A DNA stretch of 64,000 nucleotides from Betaproteobacteria bacterium GR16-43 (GTDB lineage: Bacteria; Pseudomonadota; Gammaproteobacteria; Burkholderiales; Usitatibacteraceae): positions 2,046,001 through 2,110,000 of the forward strand of contig CP019169.1 in NCBI GenBank assembly GCA_001953215.1, given 5' to 3'. Below the pieces are notes generated by a model. It was not told where the DNA came from. It was given only the letters and a program-made list of their open reading frames with translations, and did no database searches. The position numbers and the translations under genes were made by a program. The number at the start of each line of letters is the position of its first letter. Position 1 is the stretch's first letter. Shown here one piece after another: positions 30,552 through 38,085 of this stretch.

Positions 30552-31016
30552 ATGAAGCGGCGCGAATTCCTCGTTTCCACCGGCGCCACGCTGGGCCTCG
30601 CGGCGTTGCCCGCGGCCGCGCAGAAGTTCCAGCCGGTGCAGGACATCCGCCCGCTGATCGCGCAGGTGACAGGTGGCGCGGCGGTGGAGAGTGGTGGCAT
30701 CGAGGTCGAACTCCCCGCGATCGCCGAGAACGGCAACTCCGTGCCGATGCGCATCAAGGTCGAGAGCCCGATGACGCCACAGGATCACGTGAGCGCGATC
30801 CACATCTTCGCCGAGCGCAATCCGCGTCCGTCGGTGGCCACGTTCCATCTCGGCGCCCGCTCGGGCCGCGCGGAGATCTCCACCCGCGTGCGGCTCGCGG
30901 GAACGCAAAAGGTCACCGTGCTCGCCGCGTACTCCGGAAACCGGTTCCGCATGAAGCAGGTGGACGTGCTCGTCACCTCCGCCGCGTGCCTCGACGAAGC
31001 GATGGCCGAGACATGA
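30552..31016 (+). CDS. soxY: Thiosulfate oxidation carrier protein SoxY, atypical C terminus
   Basis: SoxY, bound to SoxZ, carries the sulfur substrate on a C-terminal Cys in the periplasm. The 154-residue product starts with a twin-arginine signal (KRREFLVSTGATLGLAALPA) and contains the conserved NGNSVPMRIKVESPMTPQDHV and TFHLGARSGRAEISTRVRLA. The usual C-terminal GGCGG swinging arm is missing: the protein ends TSAACLDEAMAET, with one Cys eight residues from the end. The arm is therefore altered and its carrier activity cannot be assumed. The stop overlaps the soxZ start (ATGA). Confidence 0.88.
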   Translation: MKRREFLVSTGATLGLAALPAAAQKFQPVQDIRPLIAQVTGGAAVESGGIEVELPAIAENGNSVPMRIKVESPMTPQDHVSAIHIFAERNPRPSVATFHLGARSGRAEISTRVRLAGTQKVTVLAAYSGNRFRMKQVDVLVTSAACLDEAMAET

Positions 31017-31333
31017 TGAACGGCCGCCTGCAGGTGCCCCCGTCGGTGAAGAAGGGCGAGCCTTTCGAGGTGCGCGTACTCATGCAGCACCCGATGGAGA
31101 CGGGCTTTCGCCGCGACATGAACGGCAAGGCCATCCCCACGAACATCGTGAACCAGGTGCGCGTCACGCTCGCGGGCAGCGAGCTCTTCAGCGCCGAGCT
31201 CGGCACGGGCCTCTCGGCCAATCCCTACCTCGCGTTCTATGCCATGGCCGATGCGAGCGGCGAGCTGGTCGTGGAGTGGAGCGACGATCGCGGCGAGAAA
31301 GGCCGCATGGCCGCGCAGGTCACGGTGGCGTGA
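31013..31333 (+). CDS. soxZ: Thiosulfate oxidation carrier complex protein SoxZ
   Basis: SoxZ is the 106-residue partner of SoxY. It begins MMNGRLQVPPSVKKGEPFEV and has the family phrases VRVLMQHPMETGFRRD and IPTNIVNQV, and NPYLAFYA near the end. It has no signal peptide, consistent with export piggy-backed on the Tat-targeted SoxY. Starts overlap soxY and soxA by 4 bp on each side, so soxYZA are translationally coupled. Confidence 0.93.
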   Translation: MMNGRLQVPPSVKKGEPFEVRVLMQHPMETGFRRDMNGKAIPTNIVNQVRVTLAGSELFSAELGTGLSANPYLAFYAMADASGELVVEWSDDRGEKGRMAAQVTVA

Positions 31334-32052
31334 TCGCGGTCCTGTTCTTCGCGGCCTCGGCGATGGCCGGCGTGGAGTTCCAGAGCGCCGATGTGCGCGC
31401 GCTCCAGGCGGACGACTTCGCCAATCCCGGAATGTTGTGGGTCACGAAGGGCGAGCGCGCGTGGCGCGAACCGGTCGCGACGGGCGCCGCGTGCCAGTCG
31501 TGCCACGGGGAGGCCTCGAAATCCATGAAGGGCGTCGCGGCGGCGTATCCGAAGTTCGACGCGACGATCGGACGCGTGGTGAACCTCGACGAACGCATCG
31601 AAGCCTGCCGCCGCGTGAACCAGAAAGCGCCGGCGCTTCCCGCGGAGTCGGAGGAGCGCCTCGTGCTGTCCGCGTTCGTCGCGCACCAGTCGCGCGGCCT
31701 GCCGATCCAGGTCTCCATCGACGGCCTCGCGAAGGCCACGTTCGATCGCGGAGCGGCGCTCTACTTCACGCGCGCGGGCCAGCTGAACCTCGCGTGCACG
31801 CATTGCCACGATCGCGCGTGGGGCAAGACGCTCCTGAACGAAACCATCAGCCAGGGCCAACCCGAAGGCTGGCCCGCGTATCGCCTCGAATGGCAATCGC
31901 TTGCCTCGCTGCAACGCCGCCTGCGCGCCTGCTTCTACGGCGTGCGGGCCGAGCAGCCGCCCTTCGGCGACCCCGACCTCGTCGCCCTCGAGCTCTACCT
32001 CGCGCACCGCGCGAAAGGCCTTCCGATGTCCGTGCCCGGCGTGAGGCGTTAG
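31330..32052 (+). CDS. soxA: Sulfur oxidation c-type cytochrome SoxA
   Basis: SoxA is the di-haem catalytic subunit of the SoxXA cytochrome, which oxidatively joins thiosulfate to SoxY. The 240-residue protein has a short signal peptide (residues about 1-13, ending ASAMAG), two CxxCH haem sites (CQSCHG near 54, CTHCHD near 157), and RACFYGVRAE near 197, where the family has its active-site Cys ligand. The GTG start at 31330 overlaps the soxZ stop. No soxB follows; the gene ends in a palindromic element. The rest of the Sox pathway must be elsewhere or absent. Confidence 0.93.
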   Translation: MIAVLFFAASAMAGVEFQSADVRALQADDFANPGMLWVTKGERAWREPVATGAACQSCHGEASKSMKGVAAAYPKFDATIGRVVNLDERIEACRRVNQKAPALPAESEERLVLSAFVAHQSRGLPIQVSIDGLAKATFDRGAALYFTRAGQLNLACTHCHDRAWGKTLLNETISQGQPEGWPAYRLEWQSLASLQRRLRACFYGVRAEQPPFGDPDLVALELYLAHRAKGLPMSVPGVRR

Positions 32053-32113
32053 AATAAAGGGGTCAGACTCCTTTATTGCTGGTGGCAATAATGGAGTCTG
32101 ACCCCTTTATTCT
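32051..32113. repeat. Stop-abutting palindromic element with GGGGTCAGACTCC core
   Basis: Perfect 21-base outer arms (32051-32071, 32093-32113) continue inward with one mismatch to a loop of about 3-5 bases. The element begins at the second base of the soxA TAG stop and ends 9 bp before the next start codon. Same core as the elements at 13390 and 49129. Confidence 0.92.
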
Positions 32114-32122
32114 CCGACCTTG

Positions 32123-32452
32123 ATGAACTTCTTCCGCCGCTTCGGATTCGCAGTCTGGCTGGCCCTCGCCGTCGTGGTGGGCCAGCAGGCGGTATTGCTG
32201 CACGACCTCGGTCACGCGGTCGAGCGGATGGCGGATGGCACGGGCAAGCAACTGCCGGCGGAGAAGAAGTGCGACACGCACTTCACATGCTCGCAACTGG
32301 GCAGCGCGGTTGGCAGCAGTGCCCCGGTCTTCGCGGTCGCGGAGTCAGGTTCCGTCGAAGTTTCGTCGTTCGTCACCGCCGAGGCGTCGCAGCGCACGCG
32401 CCTCGCCTATCGCGCCCAGGCGCCTCCGCGCTCCCTCGTCGTTCCGGCCTGA
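32123..32452 (+). CDS. Small exported or membrane protein of unknown function upstream of a TonB receptor
   Basis: This 109-residue protein has an N-terminal hydrophobic segment (residues about 7-26) and a short Cys/His-containing stretch (HDLGHAVERM and KKCDTHFTCSQLG). The tail is Ser/Ala-rich. The arrangement looks like small proteins found next to TonB receptors for metals, and the His and Cys residues could bind metal, but I cannot place it in a named family. It lies 61 bp upstream of the receptor, with a small GC hairpin (32472-32488) between them. Confidence 0.7.
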   Translation: MNFFRRFGFAVWLALAVVVGQQAVLLHDLGHAVERMADGTGKQLPAEKKCDTHFTCSQLGSAVGSSAPVFAVAESGSVEVSSFVTAEASQRTRLAYRAQAPPRSLVVPA

Positions 32453-32513
32453 CCGGATTTCCCGCAGTGGACCCCGCGCGATGCGGGGACGATGAATTCC
32501 CTGGGAGTGCTTC

Positions 32514-34556
32514 ATGAAACACCTGCTTCTCGCGGGCGCCATCGCGTCCGCCTTCGCCGCACCGGGCGCGTTCGCCCAGCAACAATCGCCGCAACCCGCG
32601 CCATCGCAAGCCACGCCGCCCGCGAAGGACGACAAGTCACTCGTGAAGGATGACAAGTCGCCCGGGAAGGACGACAAGGCGCCGGTCAAGAAACTCGAGT
32701 CCATCACGGTCACCGCCTCGCCGCTGAGCTCCAGCGAGGAGACGATGGCGCAGCCGGTCGACATCCTTCGCGGCGAGGAACTGCGTCGCAAGCGCCAGCC
32801 TTCGCTGGGCGACACGCTCTCGCAGGAACCCGGCGTGCAGTCGAGCTCGTTCGGCGCCGGGGCGGGCCGGCCGATCATTCGCGGCTTCGATGCCGCGCGC
32901 GTGCAGGTGCTGGAGAACGGCGTCGGCACGCTCGACGTGTCGTCCATCAGCCCCGACCACGCCGTGACCACCGAGCCGCTGCGCGCGCGCCAGATCGAGG
33001 TGCTGCGCGGCCCGGCCACGTTGCTCTACGGCGGTGGCGCGATCGGCGGCGTGGTGAACGTGGTGACGGACACGATTCCGCGCGAGCCACAGGAAGCGGT
33101 CAGCGGCGCGATCGAGGCGCGCGGCGCGACGGCGAACAAGCTGGGCGAGGGCGCCTTCGATATCACGTCACCGCTCGGCACTTCTTTCGCAATCCATGCC
33201 GATGCCTTCAAGCGCCGCACGAGCGACTACGACACGCCGCTGGGCACGCTGGCCGACAGCTTCACCGACTCGAAGGGCGCCAACGTCGGCGCTTCGTGGG
33301 TCGGTGAGCGCGGCTTCCTCGGTGCCAGTGCAGGCACGCTCCGCAACGACTACGGAATTCCGTCCGGCAGTGGTGCGCGCATCGCGATGAAGCAGGAGCG
33401 CGAGGACATCGCAGGCGAGCTCGCGAACCCGTTCGCCGGTTTTACGCGCCTGAAGGTTCGCGCCGGCTTCAACGACTACGAGCACCGCGAGATCGAGGAG
33501 AGCGGCGAAGTCGCGACCACGTTCAAGAACAAGGCGTGGGAAACGCGCATGGAATTGCTCCACGCGCCGCTCTGGGGCCTGGAGGGCGCGCTGGGCCTGC
33601 ACCTGCAGCATCGCGACTTCTCGGCGGTCGGCGAGGAAACGGTGATCCCGCCCACGACGCAGAAGTCGACCGCGGCGTTCATCGTGGAGCGCAAGTCGTT
33701 CGGTGACTTCACGCTCGAGGGCGGTGCGCGCATCGAACGCGAGCGCCGCGATCCCGAGGGCGACTATCTTTCGCGGAGCTTCGACCCGCGTTCGTTCTCG
33801 GGCGGCGTGGTCTGGAAGATCGTCCCCGACCTCGACCTGCACGTGAACGCGACGAGCTCGGAGCGTGCGCCCTCCATCGAGGAGCTCTATTCCAACGGCG
33901 CGCACGATGCGACGGCCTCCTTCGAAGTCGGCAACCAGGACCTGAAGCAGGAGCGCGCCCGCACGCTGGACGTGACGCTGCATCATTCCGGCACGCCGAT
34001 GTCGTGGAAGGTGACGCTCTTCGCGAGCCGCATCCGCGACTACATCTACGCGAGCAGCGTGGATCTCAATGGCGACGGCATCGCCGATCGCATCGACGAC
34101 CTCCTCCTGCAGCAGTACACGCAGAAGGACGCGTACTTCCGCGGCTTCGAGGCCGAGTGGAGCTGGCGTCCCGAGTCGAAGGCGTGGGGCCTTCGCGTCT
34201 TCGGCGACGGCGTGCGCGCCAGCATCGATGGCGCCGGCAACGTTCCCCGCATGGCGCCGGCCCGCATCGGAACCACGCTCGACGCGAAGCACGGGCCGTG
34301 GAGCGCGGACCTGACCGTGATTCACGCGTGGGAAGCGAAGAACCTCGCGCCGCTGGAAACACCCACGCCCGGCTACACGAAGGTCGATGCGGGGATCTCG
34401 TACGCCATGCCGCTCGAGAAGGGCCGCAAGCTCACGTACTACCTGCAGGGCGTGAACCTCTCCGATGCGGTGATCCGCGCGCACACCTCGTACCTCAAGG
34501 ATGTGGCGCCGTTGATGGGGCGGTCATTCCTGGCGGGGGTGCGATTCGAAATGTGA
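32514..34556 (+). CDS. TonB-dependent outer-membrane receptor, ZnuD-like
   Basis: This 680-residue outer-membrane receptor imports a substrate using TonB energy. It has a signal peptide (residues 1-21) and then an unusual Lys/Asp-rich linker with repeated KDDK units (about 37-60). A TonB-box-like ESITVTASPL and a plug domain with RGFDAARVQVLENGVGTLD and EVLRGPATLLYGGGAIGGVV follow, then a beta-barrel ending in the aromatic-type GVRFEM. The overall pattern resembles ZnuD-type zinc receptors, but this is by impression, and haem or siderophore substrates are not excluded. It is convergent with the desaturase fusion, with 4 bp between stops. Confidence 0.85.
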   Translation: MKHLLLAGAIASAFAAPGAFAQQQSPQPAPSQATPPAKDDKSLVKDDKSPGKDDKAPVKKLESITVTASPLSSSEETMAQPVDILRGEELRRKRQPSLGDTLSQEPGVQSSSFGAGAGRPIIRGFDAARVQVLENGVGTLDVSSISPDHAVTTEPLRARQIEVLRGPATLLYGGGAIGGVVNVVTDTIPREPQEAVSGAIEARGATANKLGEGAFDITSPLGTSFAIHADAFKRRTSDYDTPLGTLADSFTDSKGANVGASWVGERGFLGASAGTLRNDYGIPSGSGARIAMKQEREDIAGELANPFAGFTRLKVRAGFNDYEHREIEESGEVATTFKNKAWETRMELLHAPLWGLEGALGLHLQHRDFSAVGEETVIPPTTQKSTAAFIVERKSFGDFTLEGGARIERERRDPEGDYLSRSFDPRSFSGGVVWKIVPDLDLHVNATSSERAPSIEELYSNGAHDATASFEVGNQDLKQERARTLDVTLHHSGTPMSWKVTLFASRIRDYIYASSVDLNGDGIADRIDDLLLQQYTQKDAYFRGFEAEWSWRPESKAWGLRVFGDGVRASIDGAGNVPRMAPARIGTTLDAKHGPWSADLTVIHAWEAKNLAPLETPTPGYTKVDAGISYAMPLEKGRKLTYYLQGVNLSDAVIRAHTSYLKDVAPLMGRSFLAGVRFEM

Positions 34557-34560
34557 CGTG

Positions 34561-36339
34561 TCACGGTTTCCGCGCGGTCACGGTGTAGTGCCCGAACCGG
34601 TGCACGCAAAGTCCGAGGGCGATCGAGAGCACTGAAGCGCGAATGTGTTTCCAGCGCCACGCACCCAGCGCGAATCCGTGGCGGCGGCATTCGCGGATCG
34701 TATGCATTGCTGCAACGAAGGGAACGTGCAGCGCCGAAGGCACCACGCGCCACCACGTGTTGCGAATCTCGATGTCGACGAAGCCGGCGCGGCGCAGTGC
34801 CATCCGCACGAGCTCGATGTGCGCGAGGCCCGGTACGGCCCAGCCCTCGCACCATCCGCGGTAGATCATGCCGGGAAGTCCGGCGGGTTCCGACTCGCCG
34901 TGCAGGAAGCCGTCGACGATCACGAGGCGCCCGCCGGGTTTCAGGATCCGGTGCGCCTCGCGGATCGCTTCTCCGCGGTCGGGGCCCGCGCCGTAGCAGA
35001 GGCTCTCGAGGAAGAGCGCCGCGTCGTGGCTGCCGGTCGCAACGCCCGTATTCGCGTAGTCGCCGAGCAGGTAACCGATGCGGCGGTTCAATCCTTCGCG
35101 GGCATTGATCCGGATGCCGAGCGCGATCTGCTCGGGCACCAGGGTGAAGCCGGTGACGGAGGCGCGCGGATGGCGGCGCACCAATGCCCGCGCGGTAGCC
35201 CCCGAGCCGCAGCCCAGATCCGCGACAACGGGCGCGCCGCCGGGATCGAGCTGGAGCAGATCGATCGCCTTCTCGTTCATGCGTTCGAGCAGCGCCTCGC
35301 GGTCGAACGGGTTCACGCCCGCTTCGTAGTAGCCGAAGTGCATGTTGTGCCCGCGGCTCCACGCGAAGTAGTCGTCCTGCGCTTCGGCGAAGTAGGTACG
35401 GATCGCCGCGGTATCGGGGCCGGCGGATTCGAGGCGCTTCACGTGCGGGCGCACGGGCATCGCCGAAGGGATCTTCACGTTGCGAACGAGGCCCACGGAC
35501 TCCAGTGCGCACAGCACCCACCAACCCGGATCCGACTGCCCGCGCATGAGGCCCAGCTTGGCGGAGCCCGGATACGCGTGATGGTTGTTGTGCCAGCACT
35601 CGCCCATCGTGACCAGGCCCAGCAGCGGGACGTTGTAGCCCTGCACGCCGGCGCCTTCGACGTGCCAGTCGCGCGGCCCGGTGCGATGCGCGAAGTGGCC
35701 GACCAGCCAATGGCCCGTGACGCACACCATCACCCGCACGCATACGCCCCACAGCACCCACGGCAGGCCGCCCAGTGCGAAGAGGACGAGCGCCACCGGA
35801 ACCTGCTGCAGCATCCAGGTCGCTTCGAGGAAGCGGTAGAAGCGATCGTTGGCCACGGCGGGCTCGGGTTGGAACACGGGCGGGTTGTCGAGGACGATCT
35901 CGCAGTGCAGTTGCCACCACGAGTCGACGAAGAAGGACTGGCGATGCGCGAAGTAGTCGTGGCACCGCGCCTGGCGCTGCGCCCAGTCACGCGTGTCGTG
36001 CGTGCGCATCATCCCGTACGGGCCGGCCATGCCGACCAGCACGCCGCAGTACACGAAGAAGTGCTCCATCCACAGCGGGCACTCGTAGCTGCGATGGATC
36101 AGCCGGCGGTGCATGCCCAGCGAATGCCCGAGGCACAGCGTGACTGCACACAGGACGAGGCAGGCGAGCACCGCGCCCGGCGTCGCCAGGGCGAGCGCCG
36201 CGGCCGTTCCGACGTACATCGCGAGCAGCCACAGCGACTTCGCCGGCGACCATCGCACGTGGCCCGCGACCGGGCTCGCACCCCGCAAGGGGATGTAGAT
36301 GCCGGGAACTTCGGTCGGATGCATCGCGCGTGCGAACAT
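34561..36339 (-). CDS. Fusion of a membrane fatty-acid desaturase and a SAM-dependent methyltransferase
   Basis: The N-terminal half of this 592-residue protein (about 1-290) is a membrane desaturase. It has several hydrophobic segments, His box 1 HRRLIH (about 76-81), and His box 3 HNNHH (about 248-252). The middle box reads THDTRDWAQRQARCHDYFAH instead of the usual HxxHH, which is atypical. The C-terminal half (about 325-592) is a class I methyltransferase with SAM motif VADLGCGSG (near 370) and ILKPGGRLVIVDGFL, like cyclopropane-synthase or UbiE-type enzymes. The fusion suggests desaturation followed by methylation of an acyl chain in the membrane. The ATG at 36339 has an AAGGAG box. It lies downstream of its probable regulator and of a perfect operator 24 bp before the start. 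Confidence 0.85.
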   Translation of the reverse strand: MFARAMHPTEVPGIYIPLRGASPVAGHVRWSPAKSLWLLAMYVGTAAALALATPGAVLACLVLCAVTLCLGHSLGMHRRLIHRSYECPLWMEHFFVYCGVLVGMAGPYGMMRTHDTRDWAQRQARCHDYFAHRQSFFVDSWWQLHCEIVLDNPPVFQPEPAVANDRFYRFLEATWMLQQVPVALVLFALGGLPWVLWGVCVRVMVCVTGHWLVGHFAHRTGPRDWHVEGAGVQGYNVPLLGLVTMGECWHNNHHAYPGSAKLGLMRGQSDPGWWVLCALESVGLVRNVKIPSAMPVRPHVKRLESAGPDTAAIRTYFAEAQDDYFAWSRGHNMHFGYYEAGVNPFDREALLERMNEKAIDLLQLDPGGAPVVADLGCGSGATARALVRRHPRASVTGFTLVPEQIALGIRINAREGLNRRIGYLLGDYANTGVATGSHDAALFLESLCYGAGPDRGEAIREAHRILKPGGRLVIVDGFLHGESEPAGLPGMIYRGWCEGWAVPGLAHIELVRMALRRAGFVDIEIRNTWWRVVPSALHVPFVAAMHTIRECRRHGFALGAWRWKHIRASVLSIALGLCVHRFGHYTVTARKP

Positions 36340-36362
36340 GGTGAGGCTCCTTGGCGACACTA

Positions 36363-36382
36363 ATTTCTGTACAGACAGAAAT
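36363..36382. promoter_or_regulatory. Operator ATTTCTGT-N4-ACAGAAAT in front of the desaturase fusion
   Basis: A perfect 8-base inverted repeat with a 4-base spacer (ACAG) lies between the regulator stop and the desaturase start, 24 bp upstream of the ATG. The identical arms and spacing recur at 36946-36965, in front of the regulator gene. It is probably bound by the GbsR/MarR-type protein encoded between them. Confidence 0.85.
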
Positions 36383-36407
36383 ACATGGTCAAAAAAAACC
36401 CGGCACA

Positions 36408-36932
36408 TCAGCCACCCGCCTTGAGGAAGCGCTGGATGCGTCCGCCCATCTTCAACAACGCCAGGAAGATGGGATGGGGCAGGCCCTTCATGTCGTCGTA
36501 CCAGCGGGTGAGCAATTCGAGGAAGGAGAGCGTGGACTTGAGCTTCTGGCGCACGTGCGCGGGCGTGGCGGCGTCTTCCTTGTCGGCCAGCTCGCGCAAC
36601 AGCGCCACGGTGGGATCGAGCTCGCGGCGCTTCCTCTCCTCCACGATGACGCGGAAGAGCTGGGTGATGTCCTGGAGCGAATCGAAATGGTCGCGCCGGT
36701 CGCCCATCACGTGGACCACCTTGATGAGCCCCCAGCCCTGCAGTTCCTTCAGGCTGTTGCTCACGTTGGAGCGCGCGACGCCAAGGCTGTCGGCGATCTC
36801 GTCGGCGGGCAGGGGACGATCCGAGAGGTAGAGCAGCGCGTGGATCTGCGAGACGGTGCGGTTCACGCCCCAGCGGGCTCCCATTTCCCCCCAGTGGAGG
36901 ACGACGCGTTCGACGGTGGGGTGGAGGGCCAT
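36408..36932 (-). CDS. GbsR/MarR-family transcriptional regulator
   Basis: This 174-residue DNA-binding protein begins MALHPTVERVVLHWGEMG and has the winged-helix segment WGVNRTVSQIHALLYLSD. The recognition helix region is GVARSNVSNSLKELQGWGLI, followed by HVMGDRRDHFDS, all typical of the GbsR branch. I chose the ATG at 36932 because family similarity begins there and a matching operator lies just upstream; longer readings would translate through the operator. It probably controls itself and the desaturase fusion, whose start is 68 bp downstream, through two identical sites. The signal it senses is unknown. Confidence 0.9.
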   Translation of the reverse strand: MALHPTVERVVLHWGEMGARWGVNRTVSQIHALLYLSDRPLPADEIADSLGVARSNVSNSLKELQGWGLIKVVHVMGDRRDHFDSLQDITQLFRVIVEERKRRELDPTVALLRELADKEDAATPAHVRQKLKSTLSFLELLTRWYDDMKGLPHPIFLALLKMGGRIQRFLKAGG

Positions 36933-36945
36933 GGTGTTTTTCTGT

Positions 36946-36965
36946 ATTTCTGTCATTACAGAAAT
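36946..36965. promoter_or_regulatory. Operator ATTTCTGT-N4-ACAGAAAT in front of the regulator gene
   Basis: A perfect 8-base inverted repeat with spacer CATT, 13 bp upstream of the chosen ATG of the regulator. It matches the site at 36363-36382 exactly in arms and spacing, which supports autoregulation. Confidence 0.85.
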
Positions 36966-37031
36966 TACGCTCAACTTTGATTCATGTCAAATCGTGCCTG
37001 GCGGCCCCTTCGGATTGAAGAACCAGGGCAA

Positions 37032-37171
37032 GGGGACACAGATGAACACAGATGAACACAGATAGAACCAAACATCTTGATGGGCCGATGCTTCGTGGAA
37101 GAGCAACCTCAAGCCCCGACCCACTCCAGCTTTGCCTTTATCTGTGTTCATCTGTGTTCATCTGTGTCCCC
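37032..37171. repeat. Intergenic inverted-repeat element, ATCTGTGTTC family
   Basis: Perfect 33-base arms (37032-37064 and 37139-37171) are each made of three 10-base units, here more regular than in the copy at 12387-12523. It lies between the divergent regulator gene and the copper chaperone gene. In-frame translation through it gives conserved-looking peptides, but these are not genes. Confidence 0.9.
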
Positions 37172-37202
37172 TGCCCTTTTCTTTGCCTTTAGAATGTCCC
37201 TC

Positions 37203-37643
37203 ATGCGAAATGCAATGCAGCAGTTGTCGTTCCTGATCTGCGCGGCAGCGCTTTCCTTGCAGGCGTGGTCCCAGGTGAAGGTCACCGAAGCGTGGGTCCG
37301 CGGCACCGTACCCGCCCAGAAATCCACCGGCGCCTTCATGACGCTCAACGCCGAGCGCGACGTGACGCTGGTCGAGGTGCGTTCGGAGGCGGCCGGCCGT
37401 GTCGAGGTCCACGAGATGGCGATGGCCAACAACGTGATGACGATGAGCGCGGTGCCGAAGCTGCCGTTACCCGCGGGCAAATCCGTCGAGCTCAAGCCCG
37501 GCGGCTATCACCTGATGATGCTGGAGCTGAAACAGCCGCTGAAGGCCGGCGACTCGGTGGCGATCACGCTCGTGGTCGAAGGGCGCGACGGCAAGCGCCA
37601 GGACATTCAAGCTGTCGCCACCGTGCGACCGCTCGGCCAGTGA
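37203..37643 (+). CDS. Periplasmic copper chaperone PCu(A)C family
   Basis: This 146-residue exported protein, with a signal peptide ending near ALSLQAWSQ, binds Cu(I) through a conserved His/Met set. The set is visible as VEVHEMAM, VMTM and GGYHLMML, which fits the H(M)x10Mx21HxM pattern. Such chaperones deliver copper to cytochrome oxidase or to receptors. The start is uncertain between ATG at 37194 and ATG at 37203, with no strong ribosome-binding site for either. It heads a run with DUF2946, a TonB receptor and a YcnI-like protein that together suggest copper handling. Confidence 0.9.
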   Translation: MRNAMQQLSFLICAAALSLQAWSQVKVTEAWVRGTVPAQKSTGAFMTLNAERDVTLVEVRSEAAGRVEVHEMAMANNVMTMSAVPKLPLPAGKSVELKPGGYHLMMLELKQPLKAGDSVAITLVVEGRDGKRQDIQAVATVRPLGQ

Positions 37644-37678
37644 GGAATGGCGGGCCTCCGGCGCCTGTTCCCCTTTCC

Positions 37679-38041
37679 ATGACGCGATCCTTCCGCCGAG
37701 CGGCCGCCACGCTCGCCCTGCTGGGCGTCACGTTCAGCGCGCTCTGGCCGCTCGTGAGCCAGGCCCGCATCGGGCCGCCGGGCATCCCGCAGGTGATCTG
37801 CTCGCAAGGCGGCATGCAATCGCATGGCAATGCGGGCGCCCCGGCGTTGCCGAATCACGACGACAAGCGCCATTGCGCGATGTGCCTCGGGGCTATCGAA
37901 CCCGTTGTCGCATTCGTGCCGGCCTTCGAAGTGGAGCGCGATGCTTCCTCGCTGGACCCCGATCCCGGTTCCTTCGACATCGTCGAAAGCCTGCCCCTCG
38001 GCCCGTGGCCCCCGCCGCGCGGCCCGCCTGCCCTGCCGTGA
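37679..38041 (+). CDS. DUF2946 family protein
   Basis: This 120-residue protein has an N-terminal hydrophobic segment (residues about 8-30) and a central Cys-containing motif, DKRHCAMCLG, preceded by CSQGG. The tail is Pro-rich (WPPPRGPPALP). DUF2946 members often sit beside copper TonB receptors, and the Cys/His residues may bind copper. It lies 35 bp after the PCu(A)C gene and 44 bp before the receptor. Confidence 0.85.
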   Translation: MTRSFRRAAATLALLGVTFSALWPLVSQARIGPPGIPQVICSQGGMQSHGNAGAPALPNHDDKRHCAMCLGAIEPVVAFVPAFEVERDASSLDPDPGSFDIVESLPLGPWPPPRGPPALP

Positions 38042-38085
38042 GTTGAGTCGAAGCCGTTTCGATCGCAACCCGCAGGGAGCATTCC

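Noticed and set aside
36933-36974. Longer start of the GbsR-type regulator (upstream TTG or ATG)
   Set aside because: These starts would place the perfect operator inside the coding region and add residues not typical of the family; the ATG at 36932 fits better.
37077-37202. N-terminal extension of the PCu(A)C gene through the repeat (peptide with FICVHLCSSV)
   Set aside because: The extra peptide is just a translation of the inverted repeat; the mature chaperone has a proper signal peptide without it.
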